From Alphaproteobacteria bacterium (GTDB taxonomy: Bacteria > Pseudomonadota > Alphaproteobacteria > DSM-16000 > Inquilinaceae): 62,748 nt of DNA. Each line of letters opens with the position of its first letter. Position 1 is the stretch's first letter. Below the pieces are notes generated by a model. That model saw only the letters and a list, made by a program, of their open reading frames with translations, was not told the origin of the DNA and did not search any database. A program made the position numbers and the translations under genes. This document shows, piece after piece, positions 31,216 to 40,420 of the stretch. The stretch is from contig JANQGH010000035.1 of NCBI GenBank assembly GCA_028277405.1, positions 1 to 62,748 on the forward strand, written 5' to 3'.

Positions 31216-31827
31216 ATGTCCCAGCCCTTGATGCCCAAGGCCACAGCGGTTTGGTTGGTCGAGAACACGGCACTCAGCTTCGATCAGATCTCCGAGTTCT
31301 GCGGCCTGCACGAGTTGGAGATCCAGGCGATCGCCGACGGCGAGGTTGCGATCGGCATGGTCGGCATGGACCCCATCGCCAATGGGCAACTGACCCAGGA
31401 AGAGATCGACCGCTGCCAGGCGGACCCGTCGGCCCGGCTGAAACTGGCCGTCCACGACATGCCGATGCCGAAGGCGCGCACCAAGGGCCCGCGCTATACC
31501 CCGGTGACCAAGCGCCAGGACAAGCCGGACGGCATTTCCTGGCTGCTGAAAAACCATCCCGAGCTGAGCGATGCCGCCATCGGCCGGCTGATCGGCACGA
31601 CCAAGCCGACGATCAATGCGGTGCGCGATCGGACCCACTGGAACAGTGCGAACATCAAGGCACAGAGCCCGGTCCAGCTTGGCCTGTGCACCTATCAGGA
31701 TTTGTCGGAGGCGCTGGCCAAGGCGCGCAAACGGGCGGGGATCACCGAACCGCCGGCTGAGGAGCAGCCGCCAGCGCCGGAGGCCGAACCGCTGGACGAG
31801 CCGTTCGCCTCGGAAAACGTACACTGA
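31216..31827 (+). CDS. trcR: Cell-cycle transcriptional regulator TrcR (DUF1013)
   Basis: A 203-residue DNA-associated regulator restricted to alphaproteobacteria. The N-terminus PLMPKATAVWLVENTALSFDQISEFCGLHELEIQAIADGE is the hallmark of the family. The central basic segment AKARTKGPRYTPVTKRQDKPD-like region and a second helix-turn-helix-like stretch (AAIGRLIGTTKPTINAVRDR) follow. The C-terminus is an acidic proline-rich tail (EEQPPAPEAEPLDEP). The gene has its own promoter/leader and a strong terminator. Precise target genes in this organism are unknown. Confidence 0.9.
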   Translation: MSQPLMPKATAVWLVENTALSFDQISEFCGLHELEIQAIADGEVAIGMVGMDPIANGQLTQEEIDRCQADPSARLKLAVHDMPMPKARTKGPRYTPVTKRQDKPDGISWLLKNHPELSDAAIGRLIGTTKPTINAVRDRTHWNSANIKAQSPVQLGLCTYQDLSEALAKARKRAGITEPPAEEQPPAPEAEPLDEPFASENVH

Positions 31828-31841
31828 TCCCAAACGACTTC

Positions 31842-31869
31842 GGGCGCGCCCATCCGGCGCGCCCGTTCT
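31842..31869 (+). terminator. Rho-independent terminator after trcR
   Basis: Stem GGGCGCGC (31842-31849), 7-base loop, GCGCGCCC (31857-31864), then GTTCT. It lies 15 bases past the trcR stop. The T-tract is weak. Confidence 0.6.
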
Positions 31870-31933
31870 CAATTCACCGGTCGGAGCCCACCAGGCCCTC
31901 GCCGGTTACAATCGGCAGTGTGAAACGACAAGA

Positions 31934-32098
31934 TCAATTGACGGTCAACCGCGTGATCTCGTCCTTGAGCTTGAGCTTTTCTCGTTTCAGTTCCGAAAGT
32001 CGTATGTCGTCTGGATGTGGTCGATGGCCTTCTTCGGTTATCTGGCTGTCAAGATCGGCGTGACGGGCACGCAAGGCTTCGATCCGCTCCATCAACAT
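31934..32098 (-). CDS. DUF465 (YdcH-like) small protein, copy 1
   Basis: A 54-residue protein: starts MLMERIEALRARHADLDS and ends LKREKLKLKDEITRLTVN. A helix-turn-helix hairpin of charged amphipathic helices with the family ending LKLKDEI. A GGAGG site lies 6 bases before the ATG at 32098 (an internal ATG two codons later is possible). Function of DUF465 proteins is unknown. A paralogue is encoded at 33477 on the other side of the convergently placed pfkA. Confidence 0.85.
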   Translation of the reverse strand: MLMERIEALRARHADLDSQITEEGHRPHPDDIRLSELKREKLKLKDEITRLTVN

Positions 32099-32185
32099 TC
32101 ACGTCCTCCATTTGTTGTTCTGTTACTAAATTACCTTTCCGACCCCATCTCTATAAGACTTGTTTTGAATCGACCCCGATTTCAA

Positions 32186-32212
32186 TGAAAAAGAATCGGC
32201 GGGTGCCCGATT
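32186..32212 (-). terminator. Rho-independent terminator after pfkA
   Basis: On the minus strand the stem AATCGG/CCGATT (32194-32199 with 32207-32212) is followed by CTTTTT. It lies 50 bases beyond the pfkA stop. Confidence 0.65.
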
Positions 32213-32260
32213 ATTGCAGATCGGTTACGCGGGAGGCCACACCCCGGAAGTCTGCCCAGC

Positions 32261-33343
32261 TCAATCGCCCAGGCAGATGCCCAGGCCTCGCGCGGTTCGA
32301 ACCAGGGGTTCGTCCATTTCGATGACCTTGTAGTGGGCGATGGCCTCTTCCAGGGCGACGTCGACCACCTGCCGGTCGGACCAGGCGACCATGCGATCGA
32401 ACTTGCCCTCGGCGACCAAGTCCACGGCGTGAACACCGAAGGCGGCGGCAACCATGCGGTCGCGCCAGCTTGGCGGTGAGCCGCGCTGGACATGGCCCAG
32501 GACGGTCACGCGGGTTTCTGCGCCCGTGGCATTCGCGATCTGGTCGCTTACATATTCGCCGATACCGCCAAAGCGCTTCTGGCCGTCGGCGAACTCCTTA
32601 TGAACGGCCGACCCGTCCTGGGTCTTCACGGCCTCGGACACCACCACCAGCGCAAAGTTCCGGCCCGTGGACCGCACATGCCTGATCTTCTCGGTGATGC
32701 TTTCGATCCGGTAGGGGATCTCCGGAATCAGAATGACATCCGCGCCGCCCGCGATGCCGGCGGCAAGCGCGATATGGCCGGCGTCCCGCCCCATGACCTC
32801 CAAGACCATGACCCGGGCATGGCTGGCGGCGGTCGGCTGAAGCCGGTCCAAGGCCTCGGTTGCGACGACAACGGCGGTGTCGAAACCGACCGACATCTCG
32901 GTGTGGCCGACATCATTGTCGATCGTTTTCGGCACGCCGACCAGTCCGATGCCGCTATCGGCGAAGAGCTTGCGCAGAATGGCAAAGCTGCCGTCGCCGC
33001 CGATGCCGATCAGGGCATCAAGCCCGAGTTCGTGGCAACCGCCGACGATCTCAGCCGACCGGTCCTTGGTGGAGCCGTCAGCCATGGGAAAGGCGAAGGG
33101 ATTGCCCTTGTTCGTGGTGCCCAGGATGGTCCCGCCCTGGCGCATGACCTGGCCGGAGAACATCGTGGTCTTCAGCACTTCATACTGCAGGGGCCGGGAT
33201 AAAAGCCCCATCGTGCCTTCCTTGATGCCGATGATCGTCCAACCCAACTCCGCCGCCCGGAAGACGGCGGCCCGGATGACCGCGTTCAAACCCGCGCAGT
33301 CGCCGCCGCTGGTCAGAATGCCGATGCGCTTCTCACCTGCCAT
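32261..33343 (-). CDS. pfkA: 6-phosphofructokinase, group III (ATP-type active-site Gly with PPi-type Lys)
   Basis: A 360-residue enzyme phosphorylating fructose-6-phosphate in glycolysis. Motifs: LTSGGDCAGLNAVIR at the N-terminus, phosphoryl-donor GGDGS (115-119), catalytic Asp in PKTIDND (138-144), MGRDAGHIALAAG, and LGHVQRGSPPSWRDR. The Gly at 118 is the ATP-enzyme choice, while Lys139 is the residue found in PPi enzymes and in mixed group III actinobacterial-type PFKs. Donor preference (ATP or PPi) is therefore open. Many alphaproteobacteria lack PFK altogether. Confidence 0.92.
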   Translation of the reverse strand: MAGEKRIGILTSGGDCAGLNAVIRAAVFRAAELGWTIIGIKEGTMGLLSRPLQYEVLKTTMFSGQVMRQGGTILGTTNKGNPFAFPMADGSTKDRSAEIVGGCHELGLDALIGIGGDGSFAILRKLFADSGIGLVGVPKTIDNDVGHTEMSVGFDTAVVVATEALDRLQPTAASHARVMVLEVMGRDAGHIALAAGIAGGADVILIPEIPYRIESITEKIRHVRSTGRNFALVVVSEAVKTQDGSAVHKEFADGQKRFGGIGEYVSDQIANATGAETRVTVLGHVQRGSPPSWRDRMVAAAFGVHAVDLVAEGKFDRMVAWSDRQVVDVALEEAIAHYKVIEMDEPLVRTARGLGICLGD

Positions 33344-33476
33344 GTTCGCAACATCTTATAAGCTGGAGGGCCAAAAATCGGCGCTAGTGATACCAGAACG
33401 CCCGGGTGATGCAATGCCGAACGAACCGCATCGCGACGTGCAAAAACGGTTTGTCACCAGCCGCGATAATTGGATA

Positions 33477-33689
33477 ATGCCGCCCAGGATGGCGGACCTT
33501 GAAAACCCGCAAGACCGATTGAAGGCCTTGCAACAGGAACATCGTGATCTCGACGACGTGATCGAGCGGCTGGCGGAGTCGGTGCCGTTCGATCAACTGC
33601 GCATGCAACGGCTGAAAAAGCGGAAGCTGGCGCTGAAGGACGAGATCGCGCGCCTGGAGAGTCAGACGGTCCCCGACATCATCGCTTAA
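33477..33689 (+). CDS. DUF465 (YdcH-like) small protein, copy 2
   Basis: A 70-residue protein (ATG 33477, [18 protein letters not shown]; an internal ATG at 33489 would give 66 residues). Two amphipathic helices, [15 protein letters not shown] and the typical [16 protein letters not shown]. It lies 77 bases upstream of purE and is probably in the same transcript, an arrangement I recall from other alphaproteobacteria. Function unknown. Confidence 0.82.
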   Translation: MPPRMADLENPQDRLKALQQEHRDLDDVIERLAESVPFDQLRMQRLKKRKLALKDEIARLESQTVPDIIA

Positions 33690-33766
33690 CACCCGGCCCA
33701 CGCCGCTCGGCCGGGCCGGATCACCCCTTATCCTCGTGGCCATCGCGCCAAACACGGACAAAGCCC

Positions 33767-34276
33767 ATGCCCGACGAAACCGCATCGCCGTCGCCCGTCG
33801 TCGGTATCGCCATGGGTAGCCAGTCGGACTGGGAAACCCTGCGGCATGCGGCGGACACCCTGTCCCAGTTGGGCGTGCCGTACGAGAGCCGGATCATCTC
33901 CGCCCATCGGACGCCGGACCGGCTGTACGACTATGCCCGGACAGCCACAGGGCGCGGCCTGCGCGTGATCATCGCGGGCGCCGGGGGGGCGGCCCATCTG
34001 CCGGGAATGATGGCGTCGATGACGCCGTTGCCGGTGCTTGGCGTCCCCGTTCAAAGCCGGACCCTCAGCGGACTGGACAGTCTGCTGTCGATCGTGCAGA
34101 TGCCCGCCGGCGTTCCGGTCGGCACATTGGCCATCGGCAAGGCGGGCGCGGTGAACGCGGCCCTGCTGGCGGGCCAAATCGTCGCACTGAACGACCCGGC
34201 GGTGGCCGGCGCGGTTTCGGATTGGCGTCGGCGCCAGACGGACGGCGTCGCCGAGCACCCCTCGGACAATGCCTGA
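33767..34276 (+). CDS. purE: N5-carboxyaminoimidazole ribonucleotide mutase PurE (class I)
   Basis: A 169-residue de novo purine enzyme converting N5-CAIR to CAIR. Substrate-binding [13 protein letters not shown], active-site SAHRTP with His47, and the [12 protein letters not shown] loop are all present, marking class I, which needs PurK as partner. The downstream purK overlaps by 8 bases, confirming the two-enzyme route. The C-terminal helix is slightly extended. Confidence 0.97.
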   Translation: MPDETASPSPVVGIAMGSQSDWETLRHAADTLSQLGVPYESRIISAHRTPDRLYDYARTATGRGLRVIIAGAGGAAHLPGMMASMTPLPVLGVPVQSRTLSGLDSLLSIVQMPAGVPVGTLAIGKAGAVNAALLAGQIVALNDPAVAGAVSDWRRRQTDGVAEHPSDNA

Positions 34277-35345
34277 CATGCCGCTTCCCGCCGGCGCCGT
34301 CATCGGCATCCTGGGCGGCGGCCAGTTGGGCCGCATGACCGCGCTCGCGGCCGCCCGCCTGGGCTATCGCTGCCACATTCTGTGCCCGGAGCCGGACGCC
34401 CCGGCCACCCAGGTCACCGACCGCCACCTTGCCGCCGGCTACGAAGACCGCGCCGCGCTCGACCATTTCGCCGAACTGGTCGACGTCGTGACGTACGAGT
34501 TCGAGAACATCCCCCTGGGGGCGGTGCAATATCTCGCCGGAAGGCGGCCGATGTATCCCGGCCCCGACGTGCTGGCCGTCTGCCAGGATCGTCTGCTGGA
34601 GAAGGATTTCGTTCGCGCCGCCGGCATCGAAACGGCGCCCTACAGGGCCGTGGACAGCGTTGAGGACCTTGTCGAGGCCCTTCGCGCCATTGGCACGCCC
34701 GCAGTCCTGAAATCGCGGCGGCTGGGCTATGACGGCAAGGGTCAGGTTCGGATCGACGATCCTGGCCAGGCCGAGGCGGCTTGGTACGCGATCGGCGGCG
34801 TGCCGGCGATCCTGGAAGGTTTCGTGCCCTTCGTCGCGGAACTGTCGGTGATCGCGGCGCGGGATGCAGCCGGCACGATCGCGTGCTTTCCCGTCGCCGA
34901 GAACCAGCACGAAAACCATATCCTGGCCGTCAGCACGGCGCCCGCGCGCCGCGCCGCGCCGGTGTGCCAGCGGGCCGAAGAGATCGGCCGTACGCTGGCC
35001 GATCGCTTCGACAGTGTAGGCCTGTTGGCGGTCGAGCTGTTCCTGACCAAAGACGACGGCCTGCTGGTCAACGAGATGGCGCCGAGGCCGCACAATTCCG
35101 GCCATTGGACCCAGGATGGCTGCGCGACCGATCAGTTCGAACAGCTGGTCCGGTGCGTTACCAGGCAACCGCTCGGCCCTGTCGACGTGCTTTGGCCGAC
35201 CGAGATGGAAAACCTGCTAGGCGACGCCGTGGATCGCGCGCCTGCCTTGCTGTCAGACCCGCGCGCGCGACTTCATCTCTATGGCAAGGCAGAGGCAAGG
35301 CCCGGTCGCAAAATGGGTCATGTCAATAGGCGCTTGAGCGACTAG
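34269..35345 (+). CDS. purK: 5-(carboxyamino)imidazole ribonucleotide synthase PurK
   Basis: A 358-residue ATP-grasp enzyme making N5-CAIR from AIR, bicarbonate and ATP. N-terminal [20 protein letters not shown], central [14 protein letters not shown], and metal-binding [17 protein letters not shown] are typical. ATG at 34269 overlaps purE by 8 bases; a second ATG at 34278 is possible. The C-terminal domain ([19 protein letters not shown]) is complete. Its product feeds PurE encoded just upstream. Confidence 0.97.
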   Translation: MPDMPLPAGAVIGILGGGQLGRMTALAAARLGYRCHILCPEPDAPATQVTDRHLAAGYEDRAALDHFAELVDVVTYEFENIPLGAVQYLAGRRPMYPGPDVLAVCQDRLLEKDFVRAAGIETAPYRAVDSVEDLVEALRAIGTPAVLKSRRLGYDGKGQVRIDDPGQAEAAWYAIGGVPAILEGFVPFVAELSVIAARDAAGTIACFPVAENQHENHILAVSTAPARRAAPVCQRAEEIGRTLADRFDSVGLLAVELFLTKDDGLLVNEMAPRPHNSGHWTQDGCATDQFEQLVRCVTRQPLGPVDVLWPTEMENLLGDAVDRAPALLSDPRARLHLYGKAEARPGRKMGHVNRRLSD

Positions 35346-35354
35346 CCCTCGCGA

Positions 35355-35382
35355 TTGCCCTTGCACCACGCTGTGCTATGAC
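35355..35382 (+). promoter_or_regulatory. Candidate promoter of fumC
   Basis: TTGCCC (35355-35360), 16 bases, TATGAC (35377-35382) in the 78-base purK-fumC gap. The predicted start is about 35 bases before the fumC ATG. Confidence 0.4.
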
Positions 35383-35423
35383 TGCCTCCCCTTAAAACCA
35401 GCCGATCGAAGGACCGTTCGTCA

Positions 35424-36827
35424 ATGCCCGAGAAACCACCGACACGGATCGAAACCGACAGTCTCGGCGAGATGGAGGTGCCCGCGGACAAGTATTGGGG
35501 CGCGCAAACCCAACGCAGCCTGCAAAACTTCAAGATCGGCACGGAGAAGATGCCCCAGGCTCTGATCCGGGCGCTGGGCATTCAGAAGAAGGCCGCCGCC
35601 CAGGCCAATATGGAGCTTGGCGCGCTGCCGACGGATATCGGCAGCGCGATCGTCGCGGCGTCGGAAGAGGTCATCGACGGTACCCTGGCCGAGCACTTCC
35701 CGCTGGTGGTCTGGCAGACCGGATCGGGCACCCAGTCGAACATGAACGCCAACGAGGTCCTGTCCAACCGGGCGATCGAGATCCTCGGCGGTGAGATCGG
35801 TTCAAAGAGCCCGGTGCACCCCAACGATCATTGCAACAAGGGGCAATCGTCCAACGACACCTTTCCGACCGCCATGCATATCGCGGCGGTCGAGCAGATC
35901 GAACATGAGCTGATCCCGTCGCTGGAGCACCTGCACCATGCCTTGAACGACAAGACGGAAGAGTTCCGCGACATCGTGAAGATCGGGCGGACCCATTTGC
36001 AGGACGCCACGCCGCTGACTCTGGGACAGGAGTTTTCCGGCTATACCAAGCAGGTCGAATACGGCATCGCCGGCGTCCGAAACGCGCTGCCGCGCCTGCT
36101 GCATCTGGCCCAGGGCGGCACGGCCGTCGGCACCGGCCTGAACGCCAAGATCGGCTTTGCCGAACTGTTCGCGACGAAGGTCGCCGACATCACGGGCTTT
36201 CCGTTTGAATCGGCCGAAAACAAGTTCGAGGTCATGGCCGCGCACGACGCCTTGGTCGAGATGTCGGGCGCCCTGAACGTTCTCGCGGTGGCGATGCTAA
36301 AGATCGCCCAGGACGTCCGCCTGCTCGGCTCCGGACCGCGCTGCGGCATTGGCGAGATCACCCTGCCGGCCAACGAGCCAGGCTCGTCGATCATGCCCGG
36401 CAAGGTCAATCCGACCCAGTCGGAGGCGATGACCATGGTCTGCACCCAGATCATGGGCAACCACATGACCATTACAGTCGCCGGCTCGCAGGGGCACTAC
36501 GAGCTCAACGTCTTCAAGCCGGTCATGATCTACAGCCTGCTGCAGTCCATTCGCCTCATGGCGGATGCCGCGCGCAGCTTCGCGGATCTGTGCGTGGTCG
36601 GCATCACCGCCAACCGCGAGCGTATCGATACGCTGATGCATGAGTCGCTGATGCTGGTGACGGCGCTGAACCCCCATATCGGCTATGACAACGCGGCCAA
36701 GGTCGCCAAGAAGGCCTATGAGGACGGCTCCACGCTGAAGGCGGCGGCGCTGGCGCTCGGCCTGGTGACGGCGGAACAGTTCGACGAATGGGTGCGGCCC
36801 GACGACATGGTCGGGCCCAGCCCCTGA
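35424..36827 (+). CDS. fumC: Class II fumarate hydratase
   Basis: A 467-residue iron-independent TCA-cycle enzyme converting fumarate to malate. Signature blocks: [53 protein letters not shown] and the catalytic loop [15 protein letters not shown]. Length and domain order are normal. It is not fused or truncated. The small ribbon-helix-helix gene follows 12 bases later, a common alphaproteobacterial neighbour. Confidence 0.97.
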   Translation: MPEKPPTRIETDSLGEMEVPADKYWGAQTQRSLQNFKIGTEKMPQALIRALGIQKKAAAQANMELGALPTDIGSAIVAASEEVIDGTLAEHFPLVVWQTGSGTQSNMNANEVLSNRAIEILGGEIGSKSPVHPNDHCNKGQSSNDTFPTAMHIAAVEQIEHELIPSLEHLHHALNDKTEEFRDIVKIGRTHLQDATPLTLGQEFSGYTKQVEYGIAGVRNALPRLLHLAQGGTAVGTGLNAKIGFAELFATKVADITGFPFESAENKFEVMAAHDALVEMSGALNVLAVAMLKIAQDVRLLGSGPRCGIGEITLPANEPGSSIMPGKVNPTQSEAMTMVCTQIMGNHMTITVAGSQGHYELNVFKPVMIYSLLQSIRLMADAARSFADLCVVGITANRERIDTLMHESLMLVTALNPHIGYDNAAKVAKKAYEDGSTLKAAALALGLVTAEQFDEWVRPDDMVGPSP

Positions 36828-36839
36828 TCGCGGGGCCAG

Positions 36840-37070
36840 GTGACGGTCAAGCGCAGCATCACGATCGCCGGGCATCGGACGTCCGTTTCGCTTGAGGCAC
36901 CGTTCTGGGACGACCTGCAGCGGATCGCCAGTCAGCGCCAAATGTCCCTCGCGGCGCTGGTCGGCGAAATCGATGCCGAGAGACTGAACGAGCCGGAGCC
37001 GGCAAACCTGTCGAGCGCGCTGCGCGTCTATGTGCTGGAGGCCGTGAGGACCGGCCGGGCGACAGATTAG
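36840..37070 (+). CDS. Ribbon-helix-helix domain protein (RHH_4 type)
   Basis: A 76-residue protein with a GTG start. KRSITIAGHRTSVSLEAPFW followed by DDLQRIASQRQMSLAALVGEID is the PF13467-type ribbon-helix-helix, and NLSSALRVYVLEAV the closing helix. A small DNA-binding regulator is likely, but no target is known. Its stop codon overlaps tail-to-tail with the stop of the convergent AsmA gene (4 bases shared). Confidence 0.85.
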   Translation: MTVKRSITIAGHRTSVSLEAPFWDDLQRIASQRQMSLAALVGEIDAERLNEPEPANLSSALRVYVLEAVRTGRATD

Positions 37071-40000
37071 ACCTGGTCGGACCGATTGATCGCGGCCCTG
37101 AGACGATCGCCTGCGGGGTCAAAGCCGCGCTGCTGGGTTCTCAGGTCGTCCGAAGGCGCCACGCCACCAGCGTCGGGTGCCTGCAGACGTGGCGGACCAC
37201 CGGGCTCGGCTGCCGGTTCATCCGGCGCCCTCAGCCTGTCGGTCAATGCCTCAGCCGCCCGCTGGGCGACCCATGCGCTGAGCGCGTCGGTGTCGAGGCT
37301 GCGCTGCAGGCGGCCGAGCGGCCCGGAGAAGCCGATCACGAACGGCGGCGCCTCCGGATGGGCGAACAGGCTGACCTCTAGCAGGGCGTCGAAGACCAGG
37401 CTCGTCAGGTTCAGCGACCCGCTGCCCTCGCCAAGCCCCGCATCGGCGCGCCAGCGCACGGCGTCGCTGGCGACGACGCCGCCGTCGAGGGTCAACGGGG
37501 CGTTGAAGGCGGCGAAACCGGTCGTGCCATCGACCAACGGCCCGCGCACGACCTCAAGAAACTCCAGCGGATCCTCCAGCGTCCCCAGCCGATCGCTCAC
37601 GGTCGCGAGGTCGAGCCGATCGACGGTGCCGTCGCGCACCGCCAACAGCCCCTCGCCGCTCAGATCGGCGACAAGATCCGCCGGGCTATCGCCACGCCCC
37701 GCGCCAAGCAGCGCCAGATCGAGCGTGCCGGATGCCCCATCGATGCCCGCCCCGTCGCTCAGCAAACGGTCAAGGTTTGCGTCCGCAAGCGCGAGATCGA
37801 AGCTGATCTCGGTCGGCTGGGCGAACGCGATGTGGCCCGAAAGCCCTGCCCGACCGCCAAAGAGCCCGGCGCTGGCCTGCGAGAGGTGGAACACGCCATC
37901 GTCCAGGCTGCCTTCGAGGGCGGGCGCATCCAAAGCCATACCGGCGACCTCGACCGTGCCGGCCGTCAACAACACATGGCCGTCGACCACCGACAGGTCC
38001 GGCCAAGCGAACGGCCGCGTCGACCAGCGGTTTTCGCCGGGCGCGACGAAACTCGGCTCCGGCTGCGGCAGAAACGGCTCGATCGAGACCTGGTTGGTGC
38101 CAAGCGCGGCATCGAAGGAGGGCCTGGCGCCATCCGTGTTGACCTGAATCTGGCCGCCCACGCTGATCTCACCAAGCTGACCGACCAGATCGCCGAACGT
38201 CAGAGAGGCGTTCGTTCCCCGGATCGTGGCGTAGAGATCCAACGCGCCAAGATCGCCGCGCGGCGCGTAGGACGGCCACGCCACCTGGATCACCTGCAAC
38301 AGGTCGTCATGCGTAATGCGGGTCGCCAGGTCGTAGACCGGTTGGCCGATGGGATCGGCGATCGATCCGCCGAGCGCGATATCACCGACATCGACAGCAA
38401 GCTGGGCCTCCAGATCCAGACGATCGAAGCCGCCAACCACGCGCAGATGACCGTCACCCGCGCCCAGCCTTTCGATCGGCCAGTCCACATCCATGCCAAG
38501 CGTGTCCAGAGCGCGTCGCGGGTCGGCGGCGGCGACCTCAAGGGTCAGGTCGACGTCTTCGATCGGCCAAACCTGCTCTATGCGCCCGCTCAAGCCCGCC
38601 GACGCGCCCTCGAAGTTCGCGATCGATGCGTCGCGCAGGTCAAGCTGGCCGCGATTCAGCGTGCCGACCAGCGCGATCTGGTCCATCGACAAGCCGGCCG
38701 CCTGCAAACGCCCAAGGCTGACATCGACATTTGCATCGAACCCGGCCAGCGCGGGCCAGATCGCGCTAAGCTCATCCGCGCCGGCCGCCAGGATCACGCC
38801 AGGCGCGGCGAGTTGGGTTTCGGCATAGGCGTCGAGGTTCAGATCGTCGACCTCCAGCCGCAAGCCGAGGCCGGGACGGCCCTGGTCGCGATAGGCGAGA
38901 CCGCCCGACACGCGCATCGTGTCGACCACCACATCCAAGCCGGTGATCTGAAAGTCATCCGGCCGGCCTGCGATCGCGGCCCTTCCGTTGAACGCTCGCA
39001 GACGCGTTCCCGGCACGGCCGAGACATCAAGGCCGCCCCACGTCAACAACCGCCGCAGATCGCCGGACGCCATTTCCAGGGCGATATCGGCCTGGCTGCG
39101 CCCGTCTTCGCCGGGTCCGATGGTGCCCACAGCGCGAAGGTCCGTGCCGCCGGGCATTTGCGCCGTGAGGCGGCTAATCGACAGGGCGCCATCGCCCAGA
39201 GTCGCATTCAGGCGGACCTGTCGAACCGGCGTACCGCCAAGCCCCAGCGCCCCGATCGAAAGATCGGTCGTCAAACGCAGGCCTGACGGCAACGACCAGC
39301 GGTCCTCAGACAAGGCCGACAACCACCGCGCTTCAACCGCGGACGCCGTGCGCGCCAGGTCGACGCGGTTGATGTTGGCGTTGACCGCGATTGTGGGCGT
39401 CTCGGCCAGCGTGACCGACATCGCGCCGCTGGCCCGCGTCTCACCAACGGCAAACTCCAACCCGTTGAATTCGACGGCACCGTCGCGTCCCAGAAGGCGG
39501 GCGGAGAGCGAGAAGGGCTGTGCCCATTCCTCCGGCAGGGCGACACCGGCAAAAAGATCGCCAAATGCCTCGACAAGGTCGCTGCCTTCCAGGCGCAGGT
39601 CACCTTGCACATGGCCGTCCAGGCCAACCAAGCCGCTGTAGCGACCCTCCGCGTCACCGCTGTCCGAGCCAAAGGCGATCGTCATCGGCCAGGCACCTGC
39701 CGCCGACAGCCGTCCGGCGCTCAGTTCGACCGACACCGGTCGCCCATCGACGTTAAGGTCGCCGACCACCGCGAAAGGACCGGCCAGGCTCTCCGCCGAG
39801 ATCTGCACGGATATCCCGTCGAGCACCATCTCGCGCACGGCACTGGCCCCCAACCAGCGCAGCGTGCCGTTTTCGATCGTCATGCTGTCAAGGCGCACCC
39901 GGTCGGCCGATGCGGGCTCATTAAGTGTGGCGGCCAGGCCGAGCCCCGCCCCGCCAGCCATGAGATCCACGACCGGATTGACCAGGGTCACCTGCTCCAT

Positions 40001-40297
40001 GGCGAAGCGACCGCCGAGCAGCGGCAGCAGCGCCATGCGCAGGTCGACCGTGTCGATATCGGCCAGCGTCTCGCCGTCCGCGTTCGTCAAACGGACGCGT
40101 TCGGCCGACAGGATGGGCGTTGGCAGAAGCGCGAAGTCCAGGTCGCCCGCGATCTCGACCTCGCGGTCGAGCATGGCCGAGAGCTGGCGCTCGACCCAAT
40201 CGCGGCGGGTGTTCCAGTCAATGAAGCTCGGCAAGGCCAGCAAGGTGACGATGGCCAAGCAGACAAAGACGAACAGGCCGAATAAGATCTTCTTCAA
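37067..40297 (-). CDS. Large AsmA-family protein
   Basis: A protein of about 1,076 residues. The start is uncertain: TTG 40297 (LKKILFGLFVFV) places the membrane helix at the extreme N-terminus as in AsmA; another TTG at 40363 adds 22 basic residues. After the single N-terminal anchor (LFGLFVFVCLAIVTLLALPSF) comes IDWNTRRDWVERQLSAMLDR and a long periplasmic beta-rich repeat region, ending in an AsmA C-terminal-type segment (GFSGPLGRLQRSLDTDALS). AsmA/TamB-like proteins form hydrophobic grooves bridging inner and outer membranes for lipid transport. The role here is inferred from family only. Confidence 0.85.
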   Translation of the reverse strand: MKKILFGLFVFVCLAIVTLLALPSFIDWNTRRDWVERQLSAMLDREVEIAGDLDFALLPTPILSAERVRLTNADGETLADIDTVDLRMALLPLLGGRFAMEQVTLVNPVVDLMAGGAGLGLAATLNEPASADRVRLDSMTIENGTLRWLGASAVREMVLDGISVQISAESLAGPFAVVGDLNVDGRPVSVELSAGRLSAAGAWPMTIAFGSDSGDAEGRYSGLVGLDGHVQGDLRLEGSDLVEAFGDLFAGVALPEEWAQPFSLSARLLGRDGAVEFNGLEFAVGETRASGAMSVTLAETPTIAVNANINRVDLARTASAVEARWLSALSEDRWSLPSGLRLTTDLSIGALGLGGTPVRQVRLNATLGDGALSISRLTAQMPGGTDLRAVGTIGPGEDGRSQADIALEMASGDLRRLLTWGGLDVSAVPGTRLRAFNGRAAIAGRPDDFQITGLDVVVDTMRVSGGLAYRDQGRPGLGLRLEVDDLNLDAYAETQLAAPGVILAAGADELSAIWPALAGFDANVDVSLGRLQAAGLSMDQIALVGTLNRGQLDLRDASIANFEGASAGLSGRIEQVWPIEDVDLTLEVAAADPRRALDTLGMDVDWPIERLGAGDGHLRVVGGFDRLDLEAQLAVDVGDIALGGSIADPIGQPVYDLATRITHDDLLQVIQVAWPSYAPRGDLGALDLYATIRGTNASLTFGDLVGQLGEISVGGQIQVNTDGARPSFDAALGTNQVSIEPFLPQPEPSFVAPGENRWSTRPFAWPDLSVVDGHVLLTAGTVEVAGMALDAPALEGSLDDGVFHLSQASAGLFGGRAGLSGHIAFAQPTEISFDLALADANLDRLLSDGAGIDGASGTLDLALLGAGRGDSPADLVADLSGEGLLAVRDGTVDRLDLATVSDRLGTLEDPLEFLEVVRGPLVDGTTGFAAFNAPLTLDGGVVASDAVRWRADAGLGEGSGSLNLTSLVFDALLEVSLFAHPEAPPFVIGFSGPLGRLQRSLDTDALSAWVAQRAAEALTDRLRAPDEPAAEPGGPPRLQAPDAGGVAPSDDLRTQQRGFDPAGDRLRAAINRSDQV

Positions 40298-40420
40298 GGG
40301 CTGACCGCGATCTGGTCGGTTTCGTTGGTTAGGGTTGCGGGCCCGGCGCGGATCGGCGGCCAAAGCCGATCAGTGTCAGCCTGGCCGGATCAGCGCGGCG
40401 ACCGCCCGACGACGACCACC

